Source of the DNA: Pseudomonadota bacterium | Lineage (GTDB): Bacteria > Desulfobacterota > Desulfobacteria > Desulfobacterales > Desulfatibacillaceae | Reading direction: 5' to 3' | DNA: 42,128 bases | Assembly (NCBI GenBank): GCA_018829095.1 | Contig: JAHJUF010000151.1 | Span: forward strand, 1-42,128 | Part shown: positions 33,262 to 41,778 of the stretch, in pieces | Layout of the letters: each line of letters begins with the position of its first letter | Position numbering within the stretch: the first letter of the stretch is position 1 | Notes under the pieces: model-generated | Database searches by the model: none | What the model was told of the DNA's origin: nothing | The model's input: the letters and a program-made list of their open reading frames with translations, nothing else | Program-made: the position numbers and the translations under genes

Positions 33262-33783
33262 ATGAACCTTGCCGAAAAAATCCGGACCGTGCCCAACTGG
33301 CCCATCAAGGGCGTCATGTTCCGGGACATCACCACGCTCCTTTCGGACCCGGAGACCTTCAAGGCCACCATGAACGTCTTCCACGAGCGCTACCGCGAAA
33401 TACACGTGGACAAGATCGTGGGCATCGACGCCCGGGGCTTCATCTTCGGCGCAGTGCTGGCCCATATGATGGGGGTGGGGTTCATCCCCGTGCGGAAAAA
33501 GGGAAAGCTGCCCCACAAGTGCATCCAGGCGGAATACACCCTGGAATACGGCTCCGACGTGGTGGAGATGCACGAGGACGCCATAAGCCCGGGGGAAAAG
33601 GTCCTCATCGTGGACGACCTCATCGCCACCGGGGGCACCGTGTCCGCGGCCGTGAAGCTGGTGGAGCAACTGGGGGGCGAGATCCTGGAGTGCGCCTTTG
33701 TGGTGGAGCTTCCGGACCTGAAGGGCCGGGAGAGGATCGCCAGGCACAAGGTCTTTGCCCTGTGCGAGTTCGAGGGGGACTGA
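33262..33783 (+). CDS. apt: Adenine phosphoribosyltransferase
   Basis: Apt converts adenine and PRPP to AMP. The 173-aa product matches the family throughout: IRTVPNWPIKGVMFRDITTLL, IDARGFIFGAVLAH, VRKKGKLPHK (the flexible-loop region), EYGSDVVEMHEDAI, and the PRPP loop VLIVDDLIATGGT. It lies 44 bp after mtnP, which releases adenine, and the same gene series later contains prs, which makes PRPP. The ATG at 33262 has an AAAGGA ribosome binding site. Confidence 0.96.
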   Translation: MNLAEKIRTVPNWPIKGVMFRDITTLLSDPETFKATMNVFHERYREIHVDKIVGIDARGFIFGAVLAHMMGVGFIPVRKKGKLPHKCIQAEYTLEYGSDVVEMHEDAISPGEKVLIVDDLIATGGTVSAAVKLVEQLGGEILECAFVVELPDLKGRERIARHKVFALCEFEGD

Positions 33784-33906
33784 CCTGGCCCGGCGGCGGG
33801 CATACCGAAAAACAAGAAAGCTCTTTTTGCCGCGGAAAAAGGGAGCATAACGCGAAAATCATTGACCGGGGGGCCGGGGACGGCTTCCCCACGCAAGGAG
33901 GCGTTC

Positions 33907-34692
33907 ATGGACTGGGGAATGGAAAACCGTTTGTCCCGTTTGTTTCAGGCGGACGGGCACTGCATGTTTCTTCCCATTGACCACGGCTATTTCCAAGGCC
34001 CCACCCGGAAGCTGGAAAAGCCCGGCAAGACCATCGAGGGGCTCACCCAATACGCGGACGGGCTCTTTATCACCCGGGGGGTGCTCCGCAACTGCATCCC
34101 CGCGGACAGCACGGTCCCCGTCATCCTCCGGGTCTCCGGGGGCTCGTCGGTCATCGGCGCGGACCTGGCCAACGAGGAACTCTTCACGGACATGGAGGAG
34201 ATCCTCCGGTTGAACGCCACGGCCGTGGGGATCTCCATCTTCGTGGGCACGGACTACGAGCGCCAGTCCCTCATGAACCTGGCCCGGCTGGTGAACGAGT
34301 GCGAGCGTTACGGCATCCCGGTCATGGCCGTCACAGCCGTGGGCAAGGAGTTGGAAAAGCGCGACGCCCGGTACCTGGCCCTGGCCAGCCGCATCGCCGC
34401 CGAGTTGGGGGCCCGGGTGGTGAAGACCTACTGGTGCGAGAACTTCGAGAAGGTGGCCGACGGCTGCCCGGTGCCCGTCATCATGGCCGGAGGCCCCAAG
34501 GTGGAGGACCGGGGCGTGTTCGAGTTCGTACACGACGGCATGACCCGGGGGGCCAAGGGCGTCAACCTGGGCCGCAACATCTGGCAGCACGAGCATCCCA
34601 AGGCCATGGCCAAGGCCCTGTGGGCCGTGGTCCACCAGGGCGCGGACCCGGGCACGGCCATGGAAATCTTCGAGGCGGAAAAGAGCGCCTGA
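33907..34692 (+). CDS. LsrF-like class I (Schiff-base) aldolase, DhnA/COG1830-type
   Basis: The 261-aa TIM-barrel product closely follows the LsrF pattern: FLPIDHGYFQGPT (22-33), GLFITRGVLRNCIP, LRVSGGSS, ASRIAAELGARVVKTYWCENF with likely Schiff-base lysine K173, GCPVPVIMAGG, and GVNLGRNIWQHEHP. LsrF cleaves a 5-carbon 5-phosphate with a terminal methyl group to DHAP and a C2 unit. No other lsr genes are present, so an AI-2 role is unlikely. Next to mtnP and apt, a better inference is cleavage of 5-deoxy- or 5-methylthio-ribulose 1-phosphate to DHAP plus an aldehyde. I chose ATG 33907 because AAGGAGG lies five bases upstream. Its stop overlaps the dehydrogenase start. Confidence 0.85.
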   Translation: MDWGMENRLSRLFQADGHCMFLPIDHGYFQGPTRKLEKPGKTIEGLTQYADGLFITRGVLRNCIPADSTVPVILRVSGGSSVIGADLANEELFTDMEEILRLNATAVGISIFVGTDYERQSLMNLARLVNECERYGIPVMAVTAVGKELEKRDARYLALASRIAAELGARVVKTYWCENFEKVADGCPVPVIMAGGPKVEDRGVFEFVHDGMTRGAKGVNLGRNIWQHEHPKAMAKALWAVVHQGADPGTAMEIFEAEKSA

Positions 34693-35720
34693 TGCGGGTC
34701 GCCACCTACTACAAAAACAATGACCTGAGGATCGAGGAGCGGCCGGTGCCCGGCATCGGGCCCGGCGAGCTTCTGGTGAAGGTCCTGGCCAGCGGCATCT
34801 GCGGCAGCGACGTCATGGAATGGTACCGCGTGAAAAGCGCCCCCCGGGTCCTGGGCCACGAGATCGCGGGCCAGGTGGTGGAGGCCGGGGAGGGAGTCAC
34901 GGAGTTCGCGGCCGGGGACCGGGTGTTCGTGTCCCACCACGTGCCCTGCGGCGTGTGCCCCCTCTGCCTTTCCGGCCACGCCACCGCCTGCGACCTGTTG
35001 CGCTCCACCAACTTCGACCCCGGCGGGTTTGCCGAGTACCTCCGGGTGCCGGCCGTGAACCTGGAGAAAAAGGGGGTGTTCAGGATCCCGGACGAGGTCT
35101 CGGACGAGGACGCCACCTTTGTGGAGCCCCTGGCCTGCGCCCTCCGGGGCCAGCGGGCCGCGGGCATGGCCCCGGCAAAGAGCGTCCTGGTCCTGGGGGC
35201 CGGGATCTCGGGCCTGCTCCACGTGGCCCTGGCCCGGGCCCTTTCGGCCGGACGGATCATGGCCACGGACCTTAACCCCTTCCGCCTGGACATGGCGAAA
35301 AAGTTCGGCGCGGATTTTGTGACCAATGCCGGGGGGGACGTCCCGGCCCGGCTCCGGGAGGCCAATGGCGGAAAAGGCGCGGACCTCGTCATCGTCTGCG
35401 CCGGGGCGGTTTCCGCCATGGAACAGGCCCTTGCCTGCGTGGAGCGGGGGGGCGTCATCCTGTTCTTCGCCCCCTTGAAGCCCGGGGAGACGCTCGCCCT
35501 GCCGGTCTGGGACATCTGGAAGGACGGCGTGAGCCTGGTCACATCCTACGGCGCGGCCCCGGTGGACATCCAGGACGCCCTGGCGCTCATCCGCTTCCAA
35601 CGGGTTCAGGTGAATGGCATGATCACCCACCGGCTTCCCCTGGCGGAAACGGGCAAAGGATTCGGCCTGGTGGCCCGGGCCGGGGATTCGATGAAGGTGG
35701 TCATCCTGCCCCAGGAATGA
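34692..35720 (+). CDS. Zinc-dependent medium-chain alcohol dehydrogenase
   Basis: The 342-aa product is an MDR-family NAD(P)-dependent dehydrogenase. The catalytic zinc ligands are C37 (SGICGSDV) and H56-E57 (GHEIAG); the structural zinc ligands are C86, C89, C92 and C100 (PCGVCPLCLSGHATAC). The Rossmann motif is VLVLGAGISGLLH, followed by the cofactor residue D in MATDLNPFR. It resembles sorbitol/threonine dehydrogenases. Because ATG 34692 overlaps the aldolase TGA, the two are expressed together, and reduction of the aldehyde released by the aldolase is the obvious hypothesis. A hairpin follows the stop. Confidence 0.9.
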   Translation: MRVATYYKNNDLRIEERPVPGIGPGELLVKVLASGICGSDVMEWYRVKSAPRVLGHEIAGQVVEAGEGVTEFAAGDRVFVSHHVPCGVCPLCLSGHATACDLLRSTNFDPGGFAEYLRVPAVNLEKKGVFRIPDEVSDEDATFVEPLACALRGQRAAGMAPAKSVLVLGAGISGLLHVALARALSAGRIMATDLNPFRLDMAKKFGADFVTNAGGDVPARLREANGGKGADLVIVCAGAVSAMEQALACVERGGVILFFAPLKPGETLALPVWDIWKDGVSLVTSYGAAPVDIQDALALIRFQRVQVNGMITHRLPLAETGKGFGLVARAGDSMKVVILPQE

Positions 35721-35744
35721 GGCTTTTCCGGGGCCGGAAAAGCC
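35721..35744 (+). terminator. Perfect 10-bp hairpin after the alcohol dehydrogenase
   Basis: GGCTTTTCCG (35721-35730) and CGGAAAAGCC (35735-35744) form a perfect stem with a 4-nt loop, directly after the TGA. No T-tract follows, so it may mark an mRNA 3' end or pause and is not a classical intrinsic terminator. Confidence 0.5.
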
Positions 35745-36062
35745 GCCCGGCCCCGGAAAAGCCCGGTCAAAAACCCGGCTTTCGGCCTGCCGCCCCCTCC
35801 AAGCGCCCTTCCAGGCCCGTCCCGGGAGGAAAATACGCCTGGCCATGCCCGGCTGGCCTGCGGCCACGTTTCTCCAGGTATTCCAGGAAGTAAACTGGCG
35901 TCCGAAATCAACGGGGAGGTCCGGTCTTATAGAATCGGACAATAAAATTGGCCCGGACTTATCGGCCCGGGCGACTAGTCAAACTTTTTCCGGGAAAATT
36001 GAGCCATTCTTTCAGGGAGGCTTTTTGGAAGTCACCCGAAACAGGAATGAAGGGGGCTCAAG
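35721..36062. other. 342-bp intergenic region before the radical SAM-hydrolase fusion
   Basis: After the hairpin at its 5' end I see no coding frame with gene-like content. The 3' half is unusually AT-rich for this window and contains TCTTATAGAA (35925-35934), similar to the palindromes before metK, a -10-like TAAAAT at 35943-35948 and a GCCCGG/CCGGGC stem (35951-35956 with 35967-35972). It probably holds the promoter of the 36063 gene. Confidence 0.45.
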
Positions 36063-38744
36063 ATGAAAAGAATTCTTTTGGCCAATTCCCTGGGGCCCTA
36101 CGAAATGGGCTGGGGCGAGGACGTCAACGACCTTTTCGCGGCTCGCCTCACCCGGGGCCAGGGCCCTTTCACCCTGAAGAGCCTGTTTCCCGCCTTTGCC
36201 CTGCACCTGCTGTCCGAAAACCTGGACGCCGACACCGTGGTCATGGAGTGGCCCACGGAAAAACTGTTCGCGGCCGAACTGAAGAAGGGCTACGACTTTC
36301 TGGGCGTCCAGGTTAAGTCCATCCACATGGACAACATCGCCCGGATGGTGAAGATGGCCCGGGAAGTCTCGCCCAAGACCCAGATCGTCCTGGGCGGCTA
36401 TGGCGTGACCCACATCTTCAACCCCTATCCCAACGACCCCCAGGACGCGGCCCGGTATCTCAAGGAAAACGCGGACCATTTCTGCTTTGAGGAAGGCGTC
36501 ACCTTCTTCCGCAGGCTCATCGGCCAGTCCACGGACGACCCCGTCACCCAGAAAAAGCAGCCCTTTTTCGAGGCCACCATCCAGGGAGCCGAGTACCTGG
36601 CCCGCTTCCCCCTGTCCTCCACCCTGGTGTCCCTGGGCTGCCCCAACGCCTGCGAGTTCTGCAACACCTCCCACTTCTTCAAGTTCAAGAAGATCTCGGT
36701 GTGCACGCCCGAGCAGGCCTGCGCCTCCCTCAAGGCGGCCCACGAGAAGATGGCCGGCCAGCCCTCCCTGTTCAACATGGTGTGGGATGAGGACTTCTTG
36801 ATCGACCGGCCCTACGTCCTGCGCCTGGGCGAGCTGCTCCAGAAGGAGGGCCTCATCGGCAAGGTGAACCTCTTCTGTTTCGCCTCCATCCGCTCCATCT
36901 CCCAGTTCACGGTGGCCGAGCTGGCCGCCTGCGGCATCGGGGTCCTGTGGATCGGGGTGGAGTCCAAGTTCACGGACGAGGTGGTGGCCAGCCACAACTT
37001 CCAGAAAAGGATGGGCCGGGACGTGCGCGAGGTCTTCGAGGACCTCCACGACCACGGCATCCTCATCGTGGGCTCCAACATCCTGGGCCTGGATTTCCAC
37101 AACCACGAGAACATCATCGAGGACATCGACTACTTCGTGTCCCTGAAGCCCGATCTGTACCAGGTGTCGCCGCTCCGCCCCTGCCCGGGCACCACGCTCT
37201 ACGAGAGGATGATGGAGGACGGGCGCATCGAGGAGGAAATGCGGGCCGCGGACACCATGCTCTGGAGCGACATCGGCCTGAAACACCCCAACTTCAAGCG
37301 GGGCGAGATCCAGAAGTACTTCCAGATCGCCCACAAGAAGCTCTTCGAGACCAACGGGCCCACCATCCTGAACACCCTGGACGTCTGGACGCGGGGTTAC
37401 CTCAACATGCGCCACTCCCCCAACCCCTATCTCCAGGTCCGGGCCGAACGGTGCCTTTTCCTGGCCACCAAGCTGGGCGCAGGGCTTTTGCCCGCCGTCC
37501 GGCTCCATGCCCCCAGCGAGGCGGTGCGGGAACGGGCCCGGGAGGTGGAGGACCGGTACCGCCGGCACATCGGGGATTTCGGCCTGGGGACCCGGGTGAT
37601 CCAGGGTGCGGTCAACCGGCTCACGACCACCAAGGCCGGGAAGGAAAAGGCCGAGCCATCCGCGCCGCCCTGGAGCGTCACCCGCATCAAGGGCCTGGAC
37701 GGCGAGCCCCGGGTGGTCCGCAGGGAAAAGCCCGTCCGTCACGCCCTGAGCAAGGTCTCCATCGGGGTCCTGCGCCGGGTCCTGGGCCTGAAGTACAAAC
37801 CGGCCTTCCCCATCAAGCTCGCGGACATCGACGATTTCCCGGTGCAGTTCAAGACCATGGAGATCGAGGGGCACCGCATGAACTACGTGGACGAGGGCGA
37901 GGGAGAGACCCTGCTCATGCTCCACGGCAACCCCACCTGGTCGTACCTCTACCGCCACATGATCGCGGACCTCAAAAAGGACTTTCGTTGCGTGGCCCTG
38001 GACCACCTGGGTTACGGGCTCTCGGACAAGCCCCGGGACGGGGACTACTCCATGGAGGCCCACATCCGCCGCCTGGGCGTGTTCGTGGAAAAGCTCGGGT
38101 TGGAGAGGGTGACCCTCATCTGCCAGGACTGGGGCGGCATCATCGGGCTTTCCTATGCGGCCCGGAACAAGGAGCGCTTTTCCCGCCTCATCCCCATGAA
38201 CACCACGGGCTTCCTGCCCCATTCGCCCGAGGAGTTCATCAAGTGCCTAAAGGCCTGGGCCTTTCCCTACCTGTGGTCCTTCAAGACCCCCATCCTGGGG
38301 AAAAAGATGGCCATGGACTGGAACATTTTCCTCACGGCCGGGATGCGCCTGGGCACCCACAACACCCGGCGCATGATGACCCAAAAGGCCATGGCCGGCT
38401 ACCTGTACCCCTTCCAGCGGAAGGAGGACCGCACGGCCATCATGAAATCCGTGCGCCAGGTTCCCATGGGGCCCATGGACAAGGTATGGTGGCTTTTGCG
38501 AAGAACGGAGAAGGAGCTTGCCGGCTGGAACGTCCGCACCCGGGTGATCTGGGGCATGAAGGACCCGGTCTTCGTGCCGTGGTTCATCGAAAAGTTCGAG
38601 GAGATACTGCCCAACCACGCCCCCACGCTCAAAATCCCCACGGCGGGCCATTTCCTCCAGGACGACGAACCGGAGCTCATCATCCTGGGCATCCGGGAAT
38701 TTCTCCGGGAAAAGGGCCTGAAGGGCAAGCGGCAGGCGGCCTGA
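36063..38744 (+). CDS. Fusion of B12-type radical SAM enzyme and haloalkane-dehalogenase/OleB-like hydrolase
   Basis: The 893-aa product has an N-terminal Rossmann-like domain (1-150), a radical SAM core with [12 protein letters not shown] (C193, C197, C200), [15 protein letters not shown] near 380, a linker, and from about 595 an alpha/beta hydrolase. The hydrolase has [13 protein letters not shown] with N623, [13 protein letters not shown], nucleophile D689 in CQDWGG followed by W690, acid D834 in GMKDPVF and base H863 in AGHFL. This Asp-His-Asp set plus the Asn/Trp pair is the haloalkane dehalogenase/OleB signature. No frameshift or stop separates the halves, and the joint is a basic Pro/Lys-rich linker. 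I infer that the radical product is passed to hydrolysis or decarboxylation. A ribosome binding site (AAGGGGG) precedes the ATG. Confidence 0.88.
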   Translation: MKRILLANSLGPYEMGWGEDVNDLFAARLTRGQGPFTLKSLFPAFALHLLSENLDADTVVMEWPTEKLFAAELKKGYDFLGVQVKSIHMDNIARMVKMAREVSPKTQIVLGGYGVTHIFNPYPNDPQDAARYLKENADHFCFEEGVTFFRRLIGQSTDDPVTQKKQPFFEATIQGAEYLARFPLSSTLVSLGCPNACEFCNTSHFFKFKKISVCTPEQACASLKAAHEKMAGQPSLFNMVWDEDFLIDRPYVLRLGELLQKEGLIGKVNLFCFASIRSISQFTVAELAACGIGVLWIGVESKFTDEVVASHNFQKRMGRDVREVFEDLHDHGILIVGSNILGLDFHNHENIIEDIDYFVSLKPDLYQVSPLRPCPGTTLYERMMEDGRIEEEMRAADTMLWSDIGLKHPNFKRGEIQKYFQIAHKKLFETNGPTILNTLDVWTRGYLNMRHSPNPYLQVRAERCLFLATKLGAGLLPAVRLHAPSEAVRERAREVEDRYRRHIGDFGLGTRVIQGAVNRLTTTKAGKEKAEPSAPPWSVTRIKGLDGEPRVVRREKPVRHALSKVSIGVLRRVLGLKYKPAFPIKLADIDDFPVQFKTMEIEGHRMNYVDEGEGETLLMLHGNPTWSYLYRHMIADLKKDFRCVALDHLGYGLSDKPRDGDYSMEAHIRRLGVFVEKLGLERVTLICQDWGGIIGLSYAARNKERFSRLIPMNTTGFLPHSPEEFIKCLKAWAFPYLWSFKTPILGKKMAMDWNIFLTAGMRLGTHNTRRMMTQKAMAGYLYPFQRKEDRTAIMKSVRQVPMGPMDKVWWLLRRTEKELAGWNVRTRVIWGMKDPVFVPWFIEKFEEILPNHAPTLKIPTAGHFLQDDEPELIILGIREFLREKGLKGKRQAA

Positions 38745-38756
38745 CGCGAATAAACG

Positions 38757-38774
38757 CCCGCCCCGCCGGGCGGG
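38757..38774 (+). promoter_or_regulatory. GC hairpin between the fusion gene and prs
   Basis: CCCGCCC (38757-38763) and GGGCGGG (38768-38774) form a perfect 7-bp stem with loop CGCC in the 43-bp gap. It ends next to the prs ribosome binding site (AAAGGGG), so it may tune translation or be a processing signal. No T-tract follows. Confidence 0.4.
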
Positions 38775-38787
38775 AAAGGGGTTTGGA

Positions 38788-39732
38788 ATGAACGGAGACC
38801 TGGTCATCTTCACCGGAAAAGCCACCCCGGCGCTGGCGGGAAAGATCTGCGCCCACCTGGATCTTCCCCTGGGAAAGTCCATGGCCAAGGCTTTCTCCGA
38901 CGGCGAGACCCGGGTGGAGATCCAGGAGAACGTCCGGGGCAAGGACGTGTTCGTGGTCCAGAGCACCTGCCCGCCGGTGAACCACAACCTCATGGAGCTT
39001 TTGGTGATGCTGGACGCCCTCAAGCGGTCCAGCGCCAAGCGGATCACGGCGGTGATCCCTTATTACGGCTACGCCCGCCAGGACCAGAAGGTGGCCCCCC
39101 GGGTTCCCATCAGCGCCCGCCTCGTGGCTGACCTCCTCACCGTGGCCGGGGCGAGGCGGGTCATCACCATGGATCTCCACGCGGGCCAGATCCAGGGGTT
39201 CTTCAACATCCCGGTGGACAACCTCTTTGCCGCGCCCATCCTCCTTTCCGACATCCGGGACCGGTTCACGGGCAAAAACCTGGTCATCGTGTCCCCGGAC
39301 GCGGGGGGCGCCGAGCGGGCCCGGGCGTTCGCCAAGCGGATCCACGCGGACCTGGCCCTCATCGACAAGCGCCGGAGCGCCCCCAACCAGGCCCGGGCCA
39401 TGAACGTCATCGGAGAGGTGGCCGGCAGGACGGCCATTCTCCTGGACGACATGGCGGACACGGCCGGGACCCTGTGCGAGGCCGCCCGGGCGCTCATGGA
39501 GCAAGGCGCCGAGGCGGCCCACGCCTACGTGTCCCACCCGGTGCTCTCCGGCCCGGCCGTGGAGCGCATCGCGGGGTCGGCCATCGAGTCTTTGGTGGTC
39601 ACGGACACCATCCCCCTTTCCCCGGAGGCGGAAGCCACCGGCAAAATCCGGGCCCTGTCCATCGCCCCCCTGGTGGCCGAAGCCATCATCCGCAGCCACC
39701 GGGGAGACTCGGTGAGTTCGCTTTTCGTCTGA
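38788..39732 (+). CDS. prs: Ribose-phosphate pyrophosphokinase (PRPP synthetase)
   Basis: Prs makes PRPP from ribose 5-phosphate and ATP. The 314-aa product has normal length and class I signatures: [32 protein letters not shown] (ATP-binding arginine and flexible region), [24 protein letters not shown], and the PRPP loop [13 protein letters not shown]. It supplies the co-substrate of the Apt encoded upstream. It lies 43 bp after the fusion gene and 18 bp before the chelatase gene, all on the plus strand. Confidence 0.97.
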   Translation: MNGDLVIFTGKATPALAGKICAHLDLPLGKSMAKAFSDGETRVEIQENVRGKDVFVVQSTCPPVNHNLMELLVMLDALKRSSAKRITAVIPYYGYARQDQKVAPRVPISARLVADLLTVAGARRVITMDLHAGQIQGFFNIPVDNLFAAPILLSDIRDRFTGKNLVIVSPDAGGAERARAFAKRIHADLALIDKRRSAPNQARAMNVIGEVAGRTAILLDDMADTAGTLCEAARALMEQGAEAAHAYVSHPVLSGPAVERIAGSAIESLVVTDTIPLSPEAEATGKIRALSIAPLVAEAIIRSHRGDSVSSLFV

Positions 39733-39750
39733 AGCCGCACCCGGAGGACC

Positions 39751-41778
39751 ATGAACCCGACCTTCCCGTTTTCCGCCTTCGTGGGCCAGGAAAGAATGCT
39801 CACCGGGCTCCTGCTGAACGCCGTGAACCCCCGGATCGGCGGCATCCTCATCCGGGGCGAGAAGGGCACGGGCAAGAGCACGGTGGTGCGGGCCCTGGCC
39901 TCCCTGCTTCCCGAGATCGAGGTGAAGGAGGGCTGCCCGTTCGGCTGCGATCCCGGCGAAAAAGCCGCGGCCTGCCCTCACTGCGGTCAGCTCTCGCCGG
40001 ATGAGGCTCCGGCCACGGTGAAACGTCCCACCCCGGTGGTGGATCTTCCCATCAACGCCACCGAGGACCGGGTATCGGGAACCATGGACATGGAGCACGC
40101 CCTGACCTCCGGGGAAAAACGGTTCGAGCCCGGATTGCTGGCCCGGGCCAATCGGGGTATCCTGTACGTGGACGAAGTCAATCTCCTGGACGATCACATC
40201 GTGGACATCCTCCTGGACAGCGCGGCCATGGGGGTCAACACCGTGGAGCGGGAAGGCATGAGCGTCACCCACCCGGCCCGGTTCATCCTGGTGGGCACCA
40301 TGAACCCCGAGGAAGGGGACCTGCGCCCCCAGCTCCTGGACCGCTTCGGCCTGTGCGTCGCGGTGAAGGGTATAGCCGACCTGGACCAGCGGGACGAGCT
40401 TCTCCGGCGGTGGGAGGCCTTCGAAGCCAACCCGACGGCGTTTTGCGGCCAATGGAAAAAGGAGGAGGCCCGGCTCAGAAAGCGCATCGTCCAGGCCCGG
40501 AAGCTCCTGCCCAGGATCAAGGCGGACGCCGGGATCATCCGCATGATCACCGATCTGGCCGTGCGCATGGGCGTGGATGGCCACCGGGCTGACCTGGTGA
40601 TCTTGAAGACCGCCAAGACCCATGCCGCCTTCCGGGGAAACCGGGAGGTGACGGAAGAGGACGTGGCCCTGGCGGCCAAGTTCGCCCTGTATCACCGCAT
40701 GCGCCGCCAGCCCTTTGACGAGATTCCCGACGACATGGGCATGGTGGACAGGATCCTGAGCCAGCCGCCGGAAGGCGGTTGCCACAAAAAAAAACTCCTG
40801 AGGCCTGAGGCGTCGAAAAAAACCTCCGAGCCCGCCCGGGAGCGGGAGCCTGTCCGGGAGGCCCGGCCCCCCGAAGGCAAACCCTGCGACCGGCTGGCCG
40901 GCCAGGGGGAATGGGGCCAGATTTTGGAGGCCGGAGGAATGGCCGAGCTTGACCTTGAGGAGGAAAAGAGACGCCGGTCCGCAAAGCCCAGGCCCGAGAA
41001 GGGGCGCCTCTCCCCGGCCAGGGCCCTGCCCAAGAGGGGGCGCTACGTCCGGCCGACCCCGGCGGGCGGGCTGTTGGACCTGGCCCTGGACGCCACTTTC
41101 CGGGCGGCGGCTCCCTTTGCCCGGAGCCGGCCCCCCAGTCACCTGGCCATCCCCATCCTCCCCCAGGACTGGAGGGACAAGATCCGGACCCACAAGACCG
41201 GGGCCCTGTTCGTCTTCGTGGTGGACGCCTCGGGCTCCATGGGCACCCACCTCATGAGCCTCACCAAGGCAGCCATTCTCCAACTCCTGGACAAGGCCTA
41301 CAAGGACCGGAGCGAGGCGGCCCTGGTGGCTTTCAAGGCCCGTGGGGCCGAATTGCTCCTGCCCCCCACCCGGAGCATCAGCCTGGCGGAGAAATGCCTC
41401 CGGGACCTGCCCACGGGCGGGGCCACGCCGCTGGCTGCGGGCATTTCCCTGGGCCACCGGGTGGCGGAAAGGGCCCTGGCCGGGATCCGGCATTCCTGGC
41501 CCCACCTGGTCCTGGTCACGGACGGACGGGGCAACGTGGGCATGGACGCAGCCCGCCGGGGGAGCGGGTTGATGGTCCTGCCCCTCCACGAGGAGGTCTT
41601 TGCCGTGGCCCGGAAGGTCCGGAAGGATACGCGCATCCGGTCCCTGGTCCTGGACACGGAGGAAAAACACCCCGGCAACCTGGACATGGCCCGGGAAATC
41701 GCCATGCACATGGGAGCCCGGTACGTGGCCATGGGCAACCTCCAGCCGGGGGGCATGATCCGGGCCATCATGGAATGA
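39751..41778 (+). CDS. Fused AAA+/VWA magnesium- or cobalt-chelatase-type protein (BchI-BchD-like)
   Basis: The 675-aa product joins an AAA+ motor (about 1-340) to a VWA domain (about 480-675) through a charged Pro/Arg-rich linker. Walker A is GEKGTGKST (36-44) and Walker B is GILYVDEVNLL, with VVDLPINATEDRVSGTMD and VGTMNPEEGDLRPQLLDRFGL typical of chelatase I subunits. Four cysteines (C62, C66, C75, C78, in GCPFGCDPGEKAAACPHC) suggest a small metal site. The VWA MIDAS begins DASGSMG (D492, S494, S496). In tetrapyrrole synthesis such proteins power metal insertion with a large H/CobN subunit, which is not in the window. The ribosome binding site is GGAGG. Neighbouring cobalamin-type radical SAM genes make a corrinoid role possible, but not shown. 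Confidence 0.87.
   Translation: MNPTFPFSAFVGQERMLTGLLLNAVNPRIGGILIRGEKGTGKSTVVRALASLLPEIEVKEGCPFGCDPGEKAAACPHCGQLSPDEAPATVKRPTPVVDLPINATEDRVSGTMDMEHALTSGEKRFEPGLLARANRGILYVDEVNLLDDHIVDILLDSAAMGVNTVEREGMSVTHPARFILVGTMNPEEGDLRPQLLDRFGLCVAVKGIADLDQRDELLRRWEAFEANPTAFCGQWKKEEARLRKRIVQARKLLPRIKADAGIIRMITDLAVRMGVDGHRADLVILKTAKTHAAFRGNREVTEEDVALAAKFALYHRMRRQPFDEIPDDMGMVDRILSQPPEGGCHKKKLLRPEASKKTSEPAREREPVREARPPEGKPCDRLAGQGEWGQILEAGGMAELDLEEEKRRRSAKPRPEKGRLSPARALPKRGRYVRPTPAGGLLDLALDATFRAAAPFARSRPPSHLAIPILPQDWRDKIRTHKTGALFVFVVDASGSMGTHLMSLTKAAILQLLDKAYKDRSEAALVAFKARGAELLLPPTRSISLAEKCLRDLPTGGATPLAAGISLGHRVAERALAGIRHSWPHLVLVTDGRGNVGMDAARRGSGLMVLPLHEEVFAVARKVRKDTRIRSLVLDTEEKHPGNLDMAREIAMHMGARYVAMGNLQPGGMIRAIME

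Noticed and set aside
33784-33906. Terminator between apt and the aldolase gene
   Set aside because: GCCCG/CGGGC and CTTTTT/AAAAAG pairings exist but are short and lack a following T-tract; the gap may hold a promoter, but nothing is convincing.
33907-34692. Autoinducer-2 degradation (lsr) role for the aldolase
   Set aside because: The protein resembles LsrF, but no lsrA-D, lsrB, lsrK, lsrR or lsrG genes are nearby, and the context is SAM/adenine metabolism. A 2-amino-3,7-dideoxyheptulosonate synthase role was also considered, but the sequence blocks fit LsrF better and no AroB'-type partner follows.
35951-35972. Intrinsic terminator upstream of the radical SAM-hydrolase gene
   Set aside because: The GCCCGG/CCGGGC stem is short, has a 10-nt loop and no adjacent T-run; it is noted only as part of the intergenic description.
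36063-38744. Two adjacent genes misread as one because of a sequencing error
   Set aside because: The frame is continuous across the linker with no stop, and I see no start codon with a ribosome binding site at the hydrolase boundary, so a genuine fusion is the better reading, although only reads or homologues can prove it.
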